From positions 124,001 through 188,000 of the forward strand of contig NZ_QBKI01000011.1 of NCBI RefSeq assembly GCF_003054055.1: a stretch of 64,000 nucleotides of DNA, written 5' to 3'. The stretch comes from Pontibacter mucosus (GTDB taxonomy: Bacteria > Bacteroidota > Bacteroidia > Cytophagales > Hymenobacteraceae). Under the pieces are notes generated by a model that worked only from the letters and a program-made list of their open reading frames with translations, was not told the origin of the DNA and searched no databases. Positions 24,812-33,342 of the stretch are shown here, in pieces; within the stretch, counting starts at the first letter, position 1; each line of letters starts with the position of its first letter. The translations under genes and the position numbers were made by a program.

Positions 24812-27025
24812 TTAGGCAGGCACCATGTCCTTTTCCAGGCGTTCCCAGTGGCGGTGCTTTTTGATAGCATCTATGAATTTCTCGGCAAAGTCATCGGCAT
24901 CAGCATCATTGCCGGCCGTGATAATGCCTTTGTGGCTAACCACATCGCGGGAGGCATTCTCGGCAAAGTTAATCCCCAGCACAAAAGCCCGCTCCAGCAG
25001 CCTGATGCCCTCCCCGGAGGTGGCGATTGGCTTGCAGTGTTTAAAGGCCTCGCTTACGAAGTGCAGGGCATCCCCCTCCTTTAACATGGCTTCTATACTT
25101 GTCCTGCCGTCCGGAATATAAATGGCATCGAACATAACCGAGCCGCTCGTCACGTGGTTCATGTCCACCTGCACCTCCATGCCATTGCTGGCCTTGCAGG
25201 TTCCCAGGTACTTTGAGATAAGCTTAACGTGCGCCCCGGCATCCGTCAGGGCCTGCTTCACCTGGGTTAGCTCGTTGCAGTCAAACCCATCCGAGATAAG
25301 TATGGCCACTCTTCTGGAGGCAGCCGACTCTACCTTGTCACTTCGCTCCATACTTACTGCAGGGGAGTCCGTAACCTTTTTGCCTTTGCTGATGGCCTTG
25401 CTGGCAGCGTTTTCTTCGTAGTGCGCGGTGGATTCCTGCTCGAAGTTCTCCGGTACCTGCACGCCTATGCCTGCGGCCACGCGCCTGGCCAGCTCCATGG
25501 ATACTTTGGAGAATTGGCCGACCATGCGCTCCCTTATCTCCTTGGTTTCTACTTTACCCAGCTCGAAGTGTGCTGCACTTACAATGTGCTCCTTCTCCAC
25601 CTCCGACATAGAGTTCCAGAACAGGGTAGCCTGGCTGTAGTGGTCCTTAAAGCTGGCGCTGCGGGCGCGAATCTTATAGCCTTCCACTTTCTCGGTGTAG
25701 TGCACATATGCCCCCTCGCTTTCAGGGGCCATTTTAGGGGAGCCACCGCCCAGCGAGTTGGGCCAGTAGTTCACCTTGCCCTTGTCGATGGTATAGCGCA
25801 TAAAGCCGGCTCCCTGGTTGTTGTTTACCGGCACCACCGGGCGGTTAATGGGCAGCTCCGTGAAATTGGCGCTGCCAAAGCGGTTCAGCTGCGTGTCTAC
25901 GTAAGAGAAGAGGCGGCCTTGCAGCAGGGGATCGTTCGTCACGTCGATGCCGGGAACCAGGTTGCCCGGGTGAAATGCCACCTGCTCGGTCTCGGCAAAG
26001 AAGTTGTCCGGGTTGCGGTTCAGGGTCATCAGCCCCACCGGCTGCAGCGGCACCAATTCCTCCGGGATGATCTTGGTGGCATCGAGCAGGTCGAAGTCAT
26101 ACTTGAGCTCGTCTTCCTCCGGCACCAGCTGAACGCACAGCTCAAACTGCGGGTAGTCGCCTTGTTCGATGGCCTCCCAGAGGTCCCGGCGGAGCCAGTC
26201 GGGGTCTTTGCCGCCCAGCTTCTGAGACTCGTCCCATACCAGCGAGTGCACCCCCAGCTTTGGCTTCCAGTGAAACTTCACAAAAGTGCCCTTGCCAGCT
26301 TCATTTACAAACCGGAACGTATGCACCCCGAATCCGTCCATCATCCGGAAGCTACGCGGGATGGCTCTGTCTGAAAGTATCCACATGATCATATGGGTAG
26401 TTTCGGGCATGAGCGAGGCAAAATCCCAGAAGGTGTCGTGGGCGGCTGTGGCCTGTGGTATTTCGCTGTCGGGCATGGGCTTGATGGCGTGCACCAAATC
26501 CGGGAATTTGTTAGAGTCCTGGATAAAAAATACAGGAATATTGTTGCCTACCAGGTCATAGGTCCCTTCCTCCGTATAGAACTTCGTGGCAAACCCCCGC
26601 ACATCGCGTACTGTGTCGGAAGAGCCTCGGGAACCCACTACAGTTGAAAATCGCACGAAAACCGGCGTTTTGCTGTCGGGGTTGGTCAGGAACTTTGCCT
26701 TCGTGAATTTTTTCAGCGAGTCGTCGTAGGGCTGGAAGTAGCCGTGCGCTCCGGAGCCCCTGGCATGTACCACCCGCTCCGGCATCGACTCGTGGTCGAA
26801 ATGGGTCATTTTCTCCCTGAAGTGGAAGTCCTCCATGAGAGTTGGCCCCCTGGATCCGGCTTTCAGGGAATCGTCGGTGTTGCCGATGCGCACGCCTTGC
26901 TCTGTCGTCAGGTACTGCTCCGAATTGTCTCTTCTGAATTCATCCAGTTGCCGGTTCTTGCTGTTCTCGTCAACGCTCCGGTCATTGTTTGGCAGGTTCT
27001 CCTCTGGATTCTGTTTGCCTTTCAT
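24812..27025 (-). CDS. katE: Large-subunit catalase with C-terminal DJ-1-like domain
   Basis: Heme catalase of 737 residues that dismutates hydrogen peroxide, of the clade-2 large-subunit (HPII/KatE) type. The catalytic His is H87 in VVHARGSGAHG. The distal Asn is in LVGNNIPVFF, and the proximal heme Tyr is in GRLFSYVDTQLNRFG. From about residue 580 the protein continues into the flavodoxin-like GATase1/DJ-1 domain (RRVAILISDGFDCNELTQVKQAL) that defines this clade. The N-terminal arm is polar and long, as in HPII. It is transcribed alone. Confidence 0.95.
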   Translation of the reverse strand: MKGKQNPEENLPNNDRSVDENSKNRQLDEFRRDNSEQYLTTEQGVRIGNTDDSLKAGSRGPTLMEDFHFREKMTHFDHESMPERVVHARGSGAHGYFQPYDDSLKKFTKAKFLTNPDSKTPVFVRFSTVVGSRGSSDTVRDVRGFATKFYTEEGTYDLVGNNIPVFFIQDSNKFPDLVHAIKPMPDSEIPQATAAHDTFWDFASLMPETTHMIMWILSDRAIPRSFRMMDGFGVHTFRFVNEAGKGTFVKFHWKPKLGVHSLVWDESQKLGGKDPDWLRRDLWEAIEQGDYPQFELCVQLVPEEDELKYDFDLLDATKIIPEELVPLQPVGLMTLNRNPDNFFAETEQVAFHPGNLVPGIDVTNDPLLQGRLFSYVDTQLNRFGSANFTELPINRPVVPVNNNQGAGFMRYTIDKGKVNYWPNSLGGGSPKMAPESEGAYVHYTEKVEGYKIRARSASFKDHYSQATLFWNSMSEVEKEHIVSAAHFELGKVETKEIRERMVGQFSKVSMELARRVAAGIGVQVPENFEQESTAHYEENAASKAISKGKKVTDSPAVSMERSDKVESAASRRVAILISDGFDCNELTQVKQALTDAGAHVKLISKYLGTCKASNGMEVQVDMNHVTSGSVMFDAIYIPDGRTSIEAMLKEGDALHFVSEAFKHCKPIATSGEGIRLLERAFVLGINFAENASRDVVSHKGIITAGNDADADDFAEKFIDAIKKHRHWERLEKDMVPA

Positions 27026-27425
27026 AGTTTAAAAAGTTGATTACAGGTTTACTTGATTTTTCTGTGCCAGGTGTGGTACCGGCAGCCGGTCAGCCAACCG
27101 TAGCAGACAATCTGTCAGCTGCTTTCAAGGCTTACGGCGTCGAAATAGAGAGAGTTGGATATTTTAAACCTGCTTTAACCTTAAAATAAGATTAAAATTG
27201 GCGTTTATGAAGAAGCAGAGTGGTAGTGGTGTGAGGAGGAGGAGGCAGCAGCAGCTGCTATAAGAGGCTATTTATGCAGAGAAATGGCATAAAGAATCCA
27301 GAATCTATACTTTACAGGTATGATCTTCAAAGAGAATTTCTGCGGAGACGCTTATTGAACTTTTAAAGTATAAGTTGCAGAAAAATAATCCGACAGACTA
27401 CCTATGTATACTTTAGCAGGCTAGC
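27026..27425. other. Intergenic region upstream of catalase
   Basis: 400 bases between the catalase start and the stop of the RNA-ligase-like gene. I see no gene and no clean TAnnTTTG box for the catalase. Three AAGTATA words lie at about 27306-27415. An 18-codon frame at about 27207 rich in Arg and Gln is not supported. Confidence 0.55.
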
Positions 27426-27983
27426 TTAAGCTTTAAAGGAAAGCTCAGGCCTTCCGAACCTGAACTCCTCATCCTTCAGGAAATAATCGCCGCACTTCTG
27501 CAGGATAACGAGGTTGTCCAGCGTGATTTCCCAGTTGAAATTGTAGCGGCAGAGGTAGGAGAGCACCGGCCCCAGCAACTCAGGGGTCGTATCGCCCAGA
27601 GCGAGGGTGATGTGGGGCAGCCACATGTTGGCGTTGTAGTAAACGCCCATTTCGGTGCTCATCTCGGAGATGTCGCGGTGCAGGCGGCCGTGCAGTTGGT
27701 TGAGCGGGGTAGTGCGCAGCACCGGGATGTAAATAACAGGGTGCTCACCAGGGAAAATACCCAGGCCGGTGGTGCGCACGGTAAAGTTTTGCGCCTCGAA
27801 GCAGGTTGCCTCCAGGTATTGTTTCAGCTCTTCCATATCTGCTACCTCAGCCGTGAGCAGCGTCAGGTGTGGGTAAGGAGTTGCCTTTACGCCACTTAAG
27901 CCGAATTTCTTCTCCAGCAGTTCCGTAAGCTCGGATACGCGCTCCGTAGCCTGCCTGTCAAGAAGCGAAGCAATCGCAATCAT
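27426..27983 (-). CDS. 2'-5' RNA ligase family protein
   Basis: Cytoplasmic protein of 185 residues of the 2H phosphoesterase superfamily. The two defining HxTx motifs are H39-L-T41 in PYPHLTLL and H124-I-T126 in LPHITLALGD, placed on the two lobes. Family members include the LigT/ThpR RNA ligases and 2',3'-cyclic phosphodiesterases; which reaction applies cannot be told. The gene stands alone on the minus strand. Confidence 0.85.
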   Translation of the reverse strand: MIAIASLLDRQATERVSELTELLEKKFGLSGVKATPYPHLTLLTAEVADMEELKQYLEATCFEAQNFTVRTTGLGIFPGEHPVIYIPVLRTTPLNQLHGRLHRDISEMSTEMGVYYNANMWLPHITLALGDTTPELLGPVLSYLCRYNFNWEITLDNLVILQKCGDYFLKDEEFRFGRPELSFKA

Positions 27984-28325
27984 ATAGTTAAGCTTTCTTT
28001 ACCATTTAGTACTACCTGCGCAGGCAGTAAAATGCACATAAACTATTTAAACGATAGGGTTGCGTTATAGTTTACCGGTGCCCTTATTTATACTTCGGCT
28101 GCTTCAGTCAAAATAAACACAGGCAACTCGAGCGCGCATTCATGTATTTTAATCAGCAAATATATAGGATGTTATGCTTTATCTCAACTGCACGGCTGTA
28201 ATTTTTCTGTTAACAACCCCGTTTTAGAGGCTGCTGCCCCCACTTTGCACCATTTAAGCGCCCCTGATGTTTTCATCCGGCAGCTAAAAATAAGTACCTT
28301 TGCTGCTTAAAGTATACCGCATCGC
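27984..28325. other. Intergenic region upstream of ABC-F gene
   Basis: 342 bases separate the divergent RNA-ligase-like and ABC-F genes. No gene is seen. It holds the ABC-F promoter candidate and two AAGTATA words. Confidence 0.55.
28271..28302 (+). promoter_or_regulatory. Candidate promoter of ABC-F gene
   Basis: TACCTTTG at 28295-28302 matches the -7 consensus. A T-rich TTTC at 28271-28274 lies 20 bases upstream at the -33 position. The start codon is 23 bases downstream. Confidence 0.55.
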
Positions 28326-30251
28326 ATGATTTCCATTAACAACCTGAGTTTCCATTTCGGCAGCCGCGCCATGTACGAGGACGCCAGCCTGCACATCAAG
28401 CCCAAGGATAAAATCGGCCTGATAGGGCTGAACGGAACGGGCAAGTCTACGCTGCTGCGCCTGATAGTAGGAGAGTACACCCCGGACAGTGGCAGCATTC
28501 AGATGAGCCGCGATACCACCATCGGTTTCCTCAACCAGGACTTGCTGAGCTACGAGACCCATGAAAGTATACTTTCGGTGGCCATGCAGGCTTTTGGCGA
28601 GGCGCTGCACCTGCAGGCGGAGATTGACAAGGTGCTGGTGGAGTTTGAGAATAACTTCCATGACGATCTGGTAGACAAGCTTGCGCAGCTGCAGGAGCGC
28701 TTTGAGGCACTTGGCGGCTACACCATGCAGGCCGAGGCAGAGGCGATCCTGGAGGGGCTGGGTTTTACCACATCAGATTTGCAACAACCGCTGGCTTCCT
28801 TCTCCGGCGGTTGGCGCATGCGCGTGATGCTGGCCAAGATCCTGTTGCAAAAGCCATCGCTGCTCCTGCTCGACGAGCCCACCAACCACCTCGACCTGCC
28901 CTCTATTAAATGGCTGGAGACCTACCTGGAGCGATACGAAGGGGCCGTAGTGATTGTCTCGCACGACCGCGAGTTTCTGGACCGCACCACCAACACCACT
29001 GTAGAAGTATCGGGTGGCAAACTGAACCTGTACCCGGGCAACTACAGCTTCTATATAGAGGAGAAAGCCCTCCGGAATGAGATACAGAAGGGTGCCTATG
29101 AGAACCAGCAGGCCCAGATAAGGCAGGCCGAGCGCTTCATCGAACGCTTCAAGGCCAAAGCGACTAAAGCCAAGCAGGCACAAAGCCGCCAGAAAATGCT
29201 GGACCGCATGGAACGCATTGAGGAAGTGGCGCCTGAGGCAGCCAAGGTAAACTTTAGCTTCAGGTTCAACGTGCAGCCCGGTCGCCACATCCTGCGCCTG
29301 GAGCACATGAGCAAAGCCTTCGGCGATAAGGTCATTTTCCGGGATACCAACGTGCACATTGAGCGTGGCGATAAGGTGGCGCTGATAGGAGCCAACGGCA
29401 AGGGTAAATCTACGCTGCTGCGCATCATCGCCGGCACCGAGCCTATCAAAGGCAAGCGCGAGCTGGGGCACAATGTTATACTTTCGTTCTATGCCCAGCA
29501 CCAGCTGGAGGCCCTCAACATCGAGAACGACATGCTCACAGAGCTGCAGCAGGCAGGCTCTGGCAAGACGGAAGTGGAGCTGCGCACCATACTTGGTTCT
29601 TTTCTCTTTACGGGAGATGAAGTGTACAAGAAAATCAAGGTGTTGTCGGGAGGCGAGAAAAGCCGTGTGGCGCTGGCCAAAACCCTGATCTCCGAAGCTA
29701 ACTTCCTGATGCTCGACGAACCCACCAACCACCTGGACATGCAGTCGGTGAACATCCTGATCCAGGCGCTGCAGCAGTATGAGGGTACGTTCGTGGTCAT
29801 CTCCCACGACCGCTACTTTGTAGAAAATGTGGCAACAAAAATCTGGTATATAGAGGATTACCAGCTTAAAGAGTACCCGGGCACTTACCATGAGTATGAG
29901 GCCTGGCAGGAGAAGCGCGAGCGGGAGGTGAAGAAGGATACAAGTACCGAGCCTGTCGCCAAACCCGAGAAACAGCCGCGGGAGAAAAGCGAGTTAAGCC
30001 AGCTGAGCAACCAACTGAAGCAGCTAAACAAGCGGGTGAGCGAGGTGGAAAAAGAGGTACAGCAACTGGAGCAGGAGCTGGCGATGCAGGAAAAAAAACT
30101 GGCTGACCCACAGGTTTTCGGGGATATTGCCAGGTTGCAGCAGGTCACTCAGGATTTTGAAAGTATAAAACTGAAATTGGATAAAAAACAGGATGAGTGG
30201 GAGCGTCTGATGCTGGAAGCGGAGGAAATCGAAACAAAAATTGCCGGGTAG
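28326..30251 (+). CDS. ABC-F family ATPase (ribosome-associated)
   Basis: Soluble protein of 641 residues with two ABC ATPase domains and no membrane segments. Walker A motifs are GLNGTGKST and GANGKGKST, signatures FSGGWRMR and LSGGEKSR, and Walker B motifs LLLLDEPTNHLD and FLMLDEPTNHLD. Between them lies the P-site tRNA interaction linker, a charged helical pair (RQAERFIERFKAKATKAKQAQSRQKML). A coiled coil at about residues 555-641 resembles the Uup C-terminal domain. ABC-F proteins act on stalled or assembling ribosomes; antibiotic resistance by this member is possible but not indicated. A 14-bp palindrome containing the repeated word is at 28563-28576. Confidence 0.92.
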   Translation: MISINNLSFHFGSRAMYEDASLHIKPKDKIGLIGLNGTGKSTLLRLIVGEYTPDSGSIQMSRDTTIGFLNQDLLSYETHESILSVAMQAFGEALHLQAEIDKVLVEFENNFHDDLVDKLAQLQERFEALGGYTMQAEAEAILEGLGFTTSDLQQPLASFSGGWRMRVMLAKILLQKPSLLLLDEPTNHLDLPSIKWLETYLERYEGAVVIVSHDREFLDRTTNTTVEVSGGKLNLYPGNYSFYIEEKALRNEIQKGAYENQQAQIRQAERFIERFKAKATKAKQAQSRQKMLDRMERIEEVAPEAAKVNFSFRFNVQPGRHILRLEHMSKAFGDKVIFRDTNVHIERGDKVALIGANGKGKSTLLRIIAGTEPIKGKRELGHNVILSFYAQHQLEALNIENDMLTELQQAGSGKTEVELRTILGSFLFTGDEVYKKIKVLSGGEKSRVALAKTLISEANFLMLDEPTNHLDMQSVNILIQALQQYEGTFVVISHDRYFVENVATKIWYIEDYQLKEYPGTYHEYEAWQEKREREVKKDTSTEPVAKPEKQPREKSELSQLSNQLKQLNKRVSEVEKEVQQLEQELAMQEKKLADPQVFGDIARLQQVTQDFESIKLKLDKKQDEWERLMLEAEEIETKIAG

Positions 30252-30274
30252 TATTTTGCTTAAAAAGCACTCCA

Positions 30275-30315
30275 AACTGCCTCTAGCCTGTATAATTGGC
30301 TGGAGGCAGTTTTAT
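30275..30315 (+). terminator. Terminator of ABC-F gene
   Basis: Stem AACTGCCTC (30275-30283) / GAGGCAGTT (30303-30311) is extended by AGCC / GGCT across a mismatch, with a TTTTATTTT tail, 23 bases past the stop. Confidence 0.85.
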
Positions 30316-30377
30316 TTTGCATTAATATAAGGATATTTGAATATTAAGAAAAGATTAAGAAATTGTAACCTTTCTAT

Positions 30378-30385
30378 TAAATTTG
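30378..30385 (+). promoter_or_regulatory. Candidate -7 box of membrane protein gene
   Basis: TAAATTTG matches TAnnTTTG, 38 bases before the start codon at 30423, in an AT-rich leader. A TTG lies 12 bases upstream, shorter than standard spacing. Confidence 0.45.
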
Positions 30386-30422
30386 TATATAAACATACCA
30401 TATATTTCGCTAAACTAATGGT

Positions 30423-31256
30423 ATGATGAAACAAACTTTACATGACTTTACCCTCAACTCCGCCGATTTACAGCAAGAGGAAGCCGAAGGGCTGAACATC
30501 AACTTTAATGGAAGAAAATACTTGAGATGGCTCTATAGGGCGGCAGTGGCACTGGTTATTCTTAACGTTGTCGCTATCTACTGCAAATACTTTACTGACC
30601 ATCCCAACGCCTGGGGGATTATCCCGCAGTTTGAGCTGGACATGGAACGCAACATTCCCACCTATTTTTCCTCCTTCATACTTTTACTTTCGTCGGTGCT
30701 GCTGTTTGCTGTGGCCGAGCTTAAGCGCAAGCAGCAGGACAAACACGTGTGGCACTGGCGCCTGCTTTCCGGTGTTTTCCTGTACATGAGTATGGATGAG
30801 TCGGCAGGGGTGCATGAGATGCTTATCTACCCGCTGCGAGAGAACTTTCAGCTCACCGGCGTTTTATACTTTTCCTGGGTGATAGTGGGGGGCTTGCTGG
30901 TGCTGGGACTAGGACTGTACTACCTGCCTTTTCTGTTCTCCTTAAGCGCCAGAATGCGGAATGGCTTGATGCTGGCCGGCGTGGTATATGTAAGCGGAGC
31001 TTTAGGTGTTGAGTTGTTCGGTGGCTATTATTCAGATGCTTTTGGAGAGGAAAACTTTGCATACGGACTAATCACCACAGCGGAGGAAAGCCTGGAGCTT
31101 GCCGGTGTGCTCATGCTGCTAACGATTCTGTATAAGCATTTGGAGCAGCAACTCGCTAGCTTGCGGCTCATCCTAAGGCCTGCTGTTTCTGCAGTGGATT
31201 TGTCTTTTTCCAACTCGAGGCTTAAAGTGGTAAGGCCGGTGGAGGAACTCAACTAG
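30423..31256 (+). CDS. Hypothetical multi-pass membrane protein
   Basis: Protein of 277 residues that I do not recognise. It has a polar N-terminus of about 35 residues, then six hydrophobic stretches at about residues 37-57, 80-98, 115-130, 140-165, 178-195 and 218-235. Conserved-looking acidic/His patch MDESAGVHE lies between helices 3 and 4, with FGGYYSDAFGEENF and TTAEESLELAG later. These polar residues next to membrane helices could bind a metal or cofactor. It lies alone between an ABC-F gene and treZ (convergent). Confidence 0.7.
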   Translation: MMKQTLHDFTLNSADLQQEEAEGLNINFNGRKYLRWLYRAAVALVILNVVAIYCKYFTDHPNAWGIIPQFELDMERNIPTYFSSFILLLSSVLLFAVAELKRKQQDKHVWHWRLLSGVFLYMSMDESAGVHEMLIYPLRENFQLTGVLYFSWVIVGGLLVLGLGLYYLPFLFSLSARMRNGLMLAGVVYVSGALGVELFGGYYSDAFGEENFAYGLITTAEESLELAGVLMLLTILYKHLEQQLASLRLILRPAVSAVDLSFSNSRLKVVRPVEELN

Positions 31257-31388
31257 CTACTGAACCTGAACCTTTCTTTGAATTCAGGGCAAGTATAACT
31301 CACGGTTTGCTAAAGTATAAATTAAATCGTAGCGCTTCCGGTAGCCGTACGCAAAGTATACATCAGCCCGAATCTAATTAAAGTCCCC

Positions 31389-31428
31389 TGCGCCTGCTTG
31401 TTTGGTTATAACCATACAGGCAGGCGCA
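31389..31428. terminator. Convergent long hairpin, probable terminator
   Basis: TGCGCCTGC (31389-31397) pairs with GCAGGCGCA (31420-31428), and an inner TGGTTA / TAACCA forms the tip. It separates the convergent membrane-protein and treZ genes. There is no clear U-tract on either side, so its role as a terminator is inferred from position. Confidence 0.55.
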
Positions 31429-31481
31429 CTTCATTCAGGGGCAGGCTATACTTTGCCAGTAGCTATTTTTATACTTATGGG

Positions 31482-33329
31482 TTAACCACACGCATACATC
31501 AGCACGCTTACGGGAGGAAGGTATAGCGTATCGCCGGCTGCAATTTCAGAAGGGACCTGGTACACTTGCTCCTTTTGCTGCACCCATTTTTCATCTTTGG
31601 AATTGAGCACCAACCTGTACTTCTCAGGAGCAGCTGAAAGGCTATACTTTACCTTATCGTTAGATAAATTAAACAGGCAAAGCAACTGCTGTTCCTTGTC
31701 CATGCTTTGGCGGGAAAGTACAAACCCCTGCTGCCCCAGCGGCTGTGCCTGTATACTTTCTTTGTTGTAGTTGCGTAGTGCAGCCATACTTTTGCGCAGG
31801 CCGATAAGGGTTTGGTGCCACTGCAGCAATTGCCGGTGTTTGCCCTTCTGGCGCTTGCTCCAATCCGGTCTCGAATACGCAAAGGTCTGTTCGCGCTGTG
31901 GGTCAGGTGGCTCTGCGTCCCATTTAAAATTCTCGAACTCTTTTTTCCGGCCTTCCCGCACTGCTCTTATCAAATCCTTGTCGGAGTGACTTACAAAGTA
32001 TAGAAAGGGTGCCTCTTCGCCGTATTCTTCTCCCATAAACAGCATCGGGATGTAAGGGGAAAGCAGCAGGGCGGCAGCGGCAAGCTTCAGACGCTCAAAG
32101 TCGACCAGTACACTTAGTCGCTCGCCGTTCACGCGGTTGCCCACCTGATCGTGGTTCTGCACAAAAGCAACGAATTTGTCGCCCGGAAGGTGGGAGGAGG
32201 AAGCCCCGAAGGTTTTCTTCCGGAACCTGACATACTCGCCGCTGTGCACAAAACCGTCTGTGTAAGCTTTTGCCAGCTGCTCCATCTGCCCGAAATCCTC
32301 GTAAAGCGGCCTGCCTTTTTCGTCCAGCAGCACATACAAGGCATGATGGAAATCGTCGAGCCACTGCATGTCAAACCCGAGTCCGCCAGTTGCGGCCTCC
32401 TGTACCACACGCGGGTTGTTCAGGTCGCTTTCGGCGATTAGGAAAAAGGGCCGCTGCAGTTCTTCTCTTGCCTGCGCTATCCTGGAGTTAATTAGCTCCC
32501 AGAGGGTTATGGCGCTTTGGTCGAAGATGGTATGGATAGCGTCGAGCCGCAGTCCGTCTATATGGAAATGCCTGAACCAATAGATTACGTTTTCGGAAAT
32601 GTAGGCCCGCACCCCGTCGGAGTAGGCACCGTCGTAGTTGATGGCCTTGCCCCAGGGCGTTTTATACTTGTCGGTGAAGTATGGGCCAAGCTTCTCCAGG
32701 TAATTTCCCTCAGGGCCCAGGTGGTTGTACACCACGTCCAGCAACACCGCCAGGCCGTGGGCATGGCAGGCATTTACCAGTTTCTTCAACCCTTCGGGTC
32801 CGCCATAGGTGTTTTGTACGGCATAGGGAAAAACACCGTCATAGCCCCAGTTGCGGCCTCCCGGAAACTGTGCCACCGGCATGATTTCCAGCGCGTTGAT
32901 GCCCGTTTCCCGGAGCTCTGGCAGGCGCGGGATTATCGCCTCGAATGTTCCTTCAGGGGTGAAAGTGCCCACATGCAGTTCATAAATGATAAGATCCTGC
33001 CTGGGTAATCCTCCCCAGGAATCGTCCGTCCACTCAAACGTATGGTCGACCACTTGCGAGGGGCCGTGCACCCCCTGTGGCTGGTAAAACGAGGCCGGGT
33101 CCGGGAAATCTCCCTCGCCGTCCGGGTTGAGGAAGTATAAGGTGCCTGGTGCCACCCCTGCGACCGCAGCGGTAAAATAGCCCCAGGCATCCTTCTTCAT
33201 CTTAACTTCACGCTCCGCTGGCTGCAAGAGGCGAAGCGTCATGTTTTCTCTCTCCGGTGCCCATACACAAAAGTGGCAGGAGCCGTCGGTCTGGCAAAAA
33301 GCCCCGACGGGTTTAGTTATGGCATCCAT
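31482..33329 (-). CDS. treZ: Malto-oligosyltrehalose trehalohydrolase
   Basis: GH13 enzyme of 615 residues that hydrolyses maltooligosyl-trehalose to release trehalose. An N-terminal CBM48-like domain (GSCHFCVWAPERENMTLRLL) precedes the barrel. GYDGVFPYAVQNTYGGPEGLKKLVNACH is characteristic of TreZ. The catalytic regions are DGLRLDAIHTIFD (nucleophile Asp), FFLIAESDLN (acid Glu) and FVQNHDQVGNR. I start at ATG 33329, 13 bases after the preceding gene's stop; an upstream start adds ten residues. The partner synthase gene treY is not in the window. Likely role: trehalose formation from storage glucan under osmotic or desiccation stress. Confidence 0.92.
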   Translation of the reverse strand: MDAITKPVGAFCQTDGSCHFCVWAPERENMTLRLLQPAEREVKMKKDAWGYFTAAVAGVAPGTLYFLNPDGEGDFPDPASFYQPQGVHGPSQVVDHTFEWTDDSWGGLPRQDLIIYELHVGTFTPEGTFEAIIPRLPELRETGINALEIMPVAQFPGGRNWGYDGVFPYAVQNTYGGPEGLKKLVNACHAHGLAVLLDVVYNHLGPEGNYLEKLGPYFTDKYKTPWGKAINYDGAYSDGVRAYISENVIYWFRHFHIDGLRLDAIHTIFDQSAITLWELINSRIAQAREELQRPFFLIAESDLNNPRVVQEAATGGLGFDMQWLDDFHHALYVLLDEKGRPLYEDFGQMEQLAKAYTDGFVHSGEYVRFRKKTFGASSSHLPGDKFVAFVQNHDQVGNRVNGERLSVLVDFERLKLAAAALLLSPYIPMLFMGEEYGEEAPFLYFVSHSDKDLIRAVREGRKKEFENFKWDAEPPDPQREQTFAYSRPDWSKRQKGKHRQLLQWHQTLIGLRKSMAALRNYNKESIQAQPLGQQGFVLSRQSMDKEQQLLCLFNLSNDKVKYSLSAAPEKYRLVLNSKDEKWVQQKEQVYQVPSEIAAGDTLYLPPVSVLMYACG

Positions 33330-33342
33330 TGCACAGGATAGG

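Noticed and set aside
24812..27025. Catalase C-terminal domain as a separate fused protease
   Set aside because: The DJ-1/GATase1-like domain is the normal C-terminal domain of large-subunit catalases, so it is not a novel fusion.
27207..27263. 18-codon Arg/Gln-rich frame in the gap upstream of the catalase gene
   Set aside because: Too short, no ribosome-binding signal, no lipobox or membrane segment.
28773..29891. Long minus-strand frame opposite the ABC-F gene (372 codons)
   Set aside because: Antisense shadow of an unmistakable ABC-F coding sequence.
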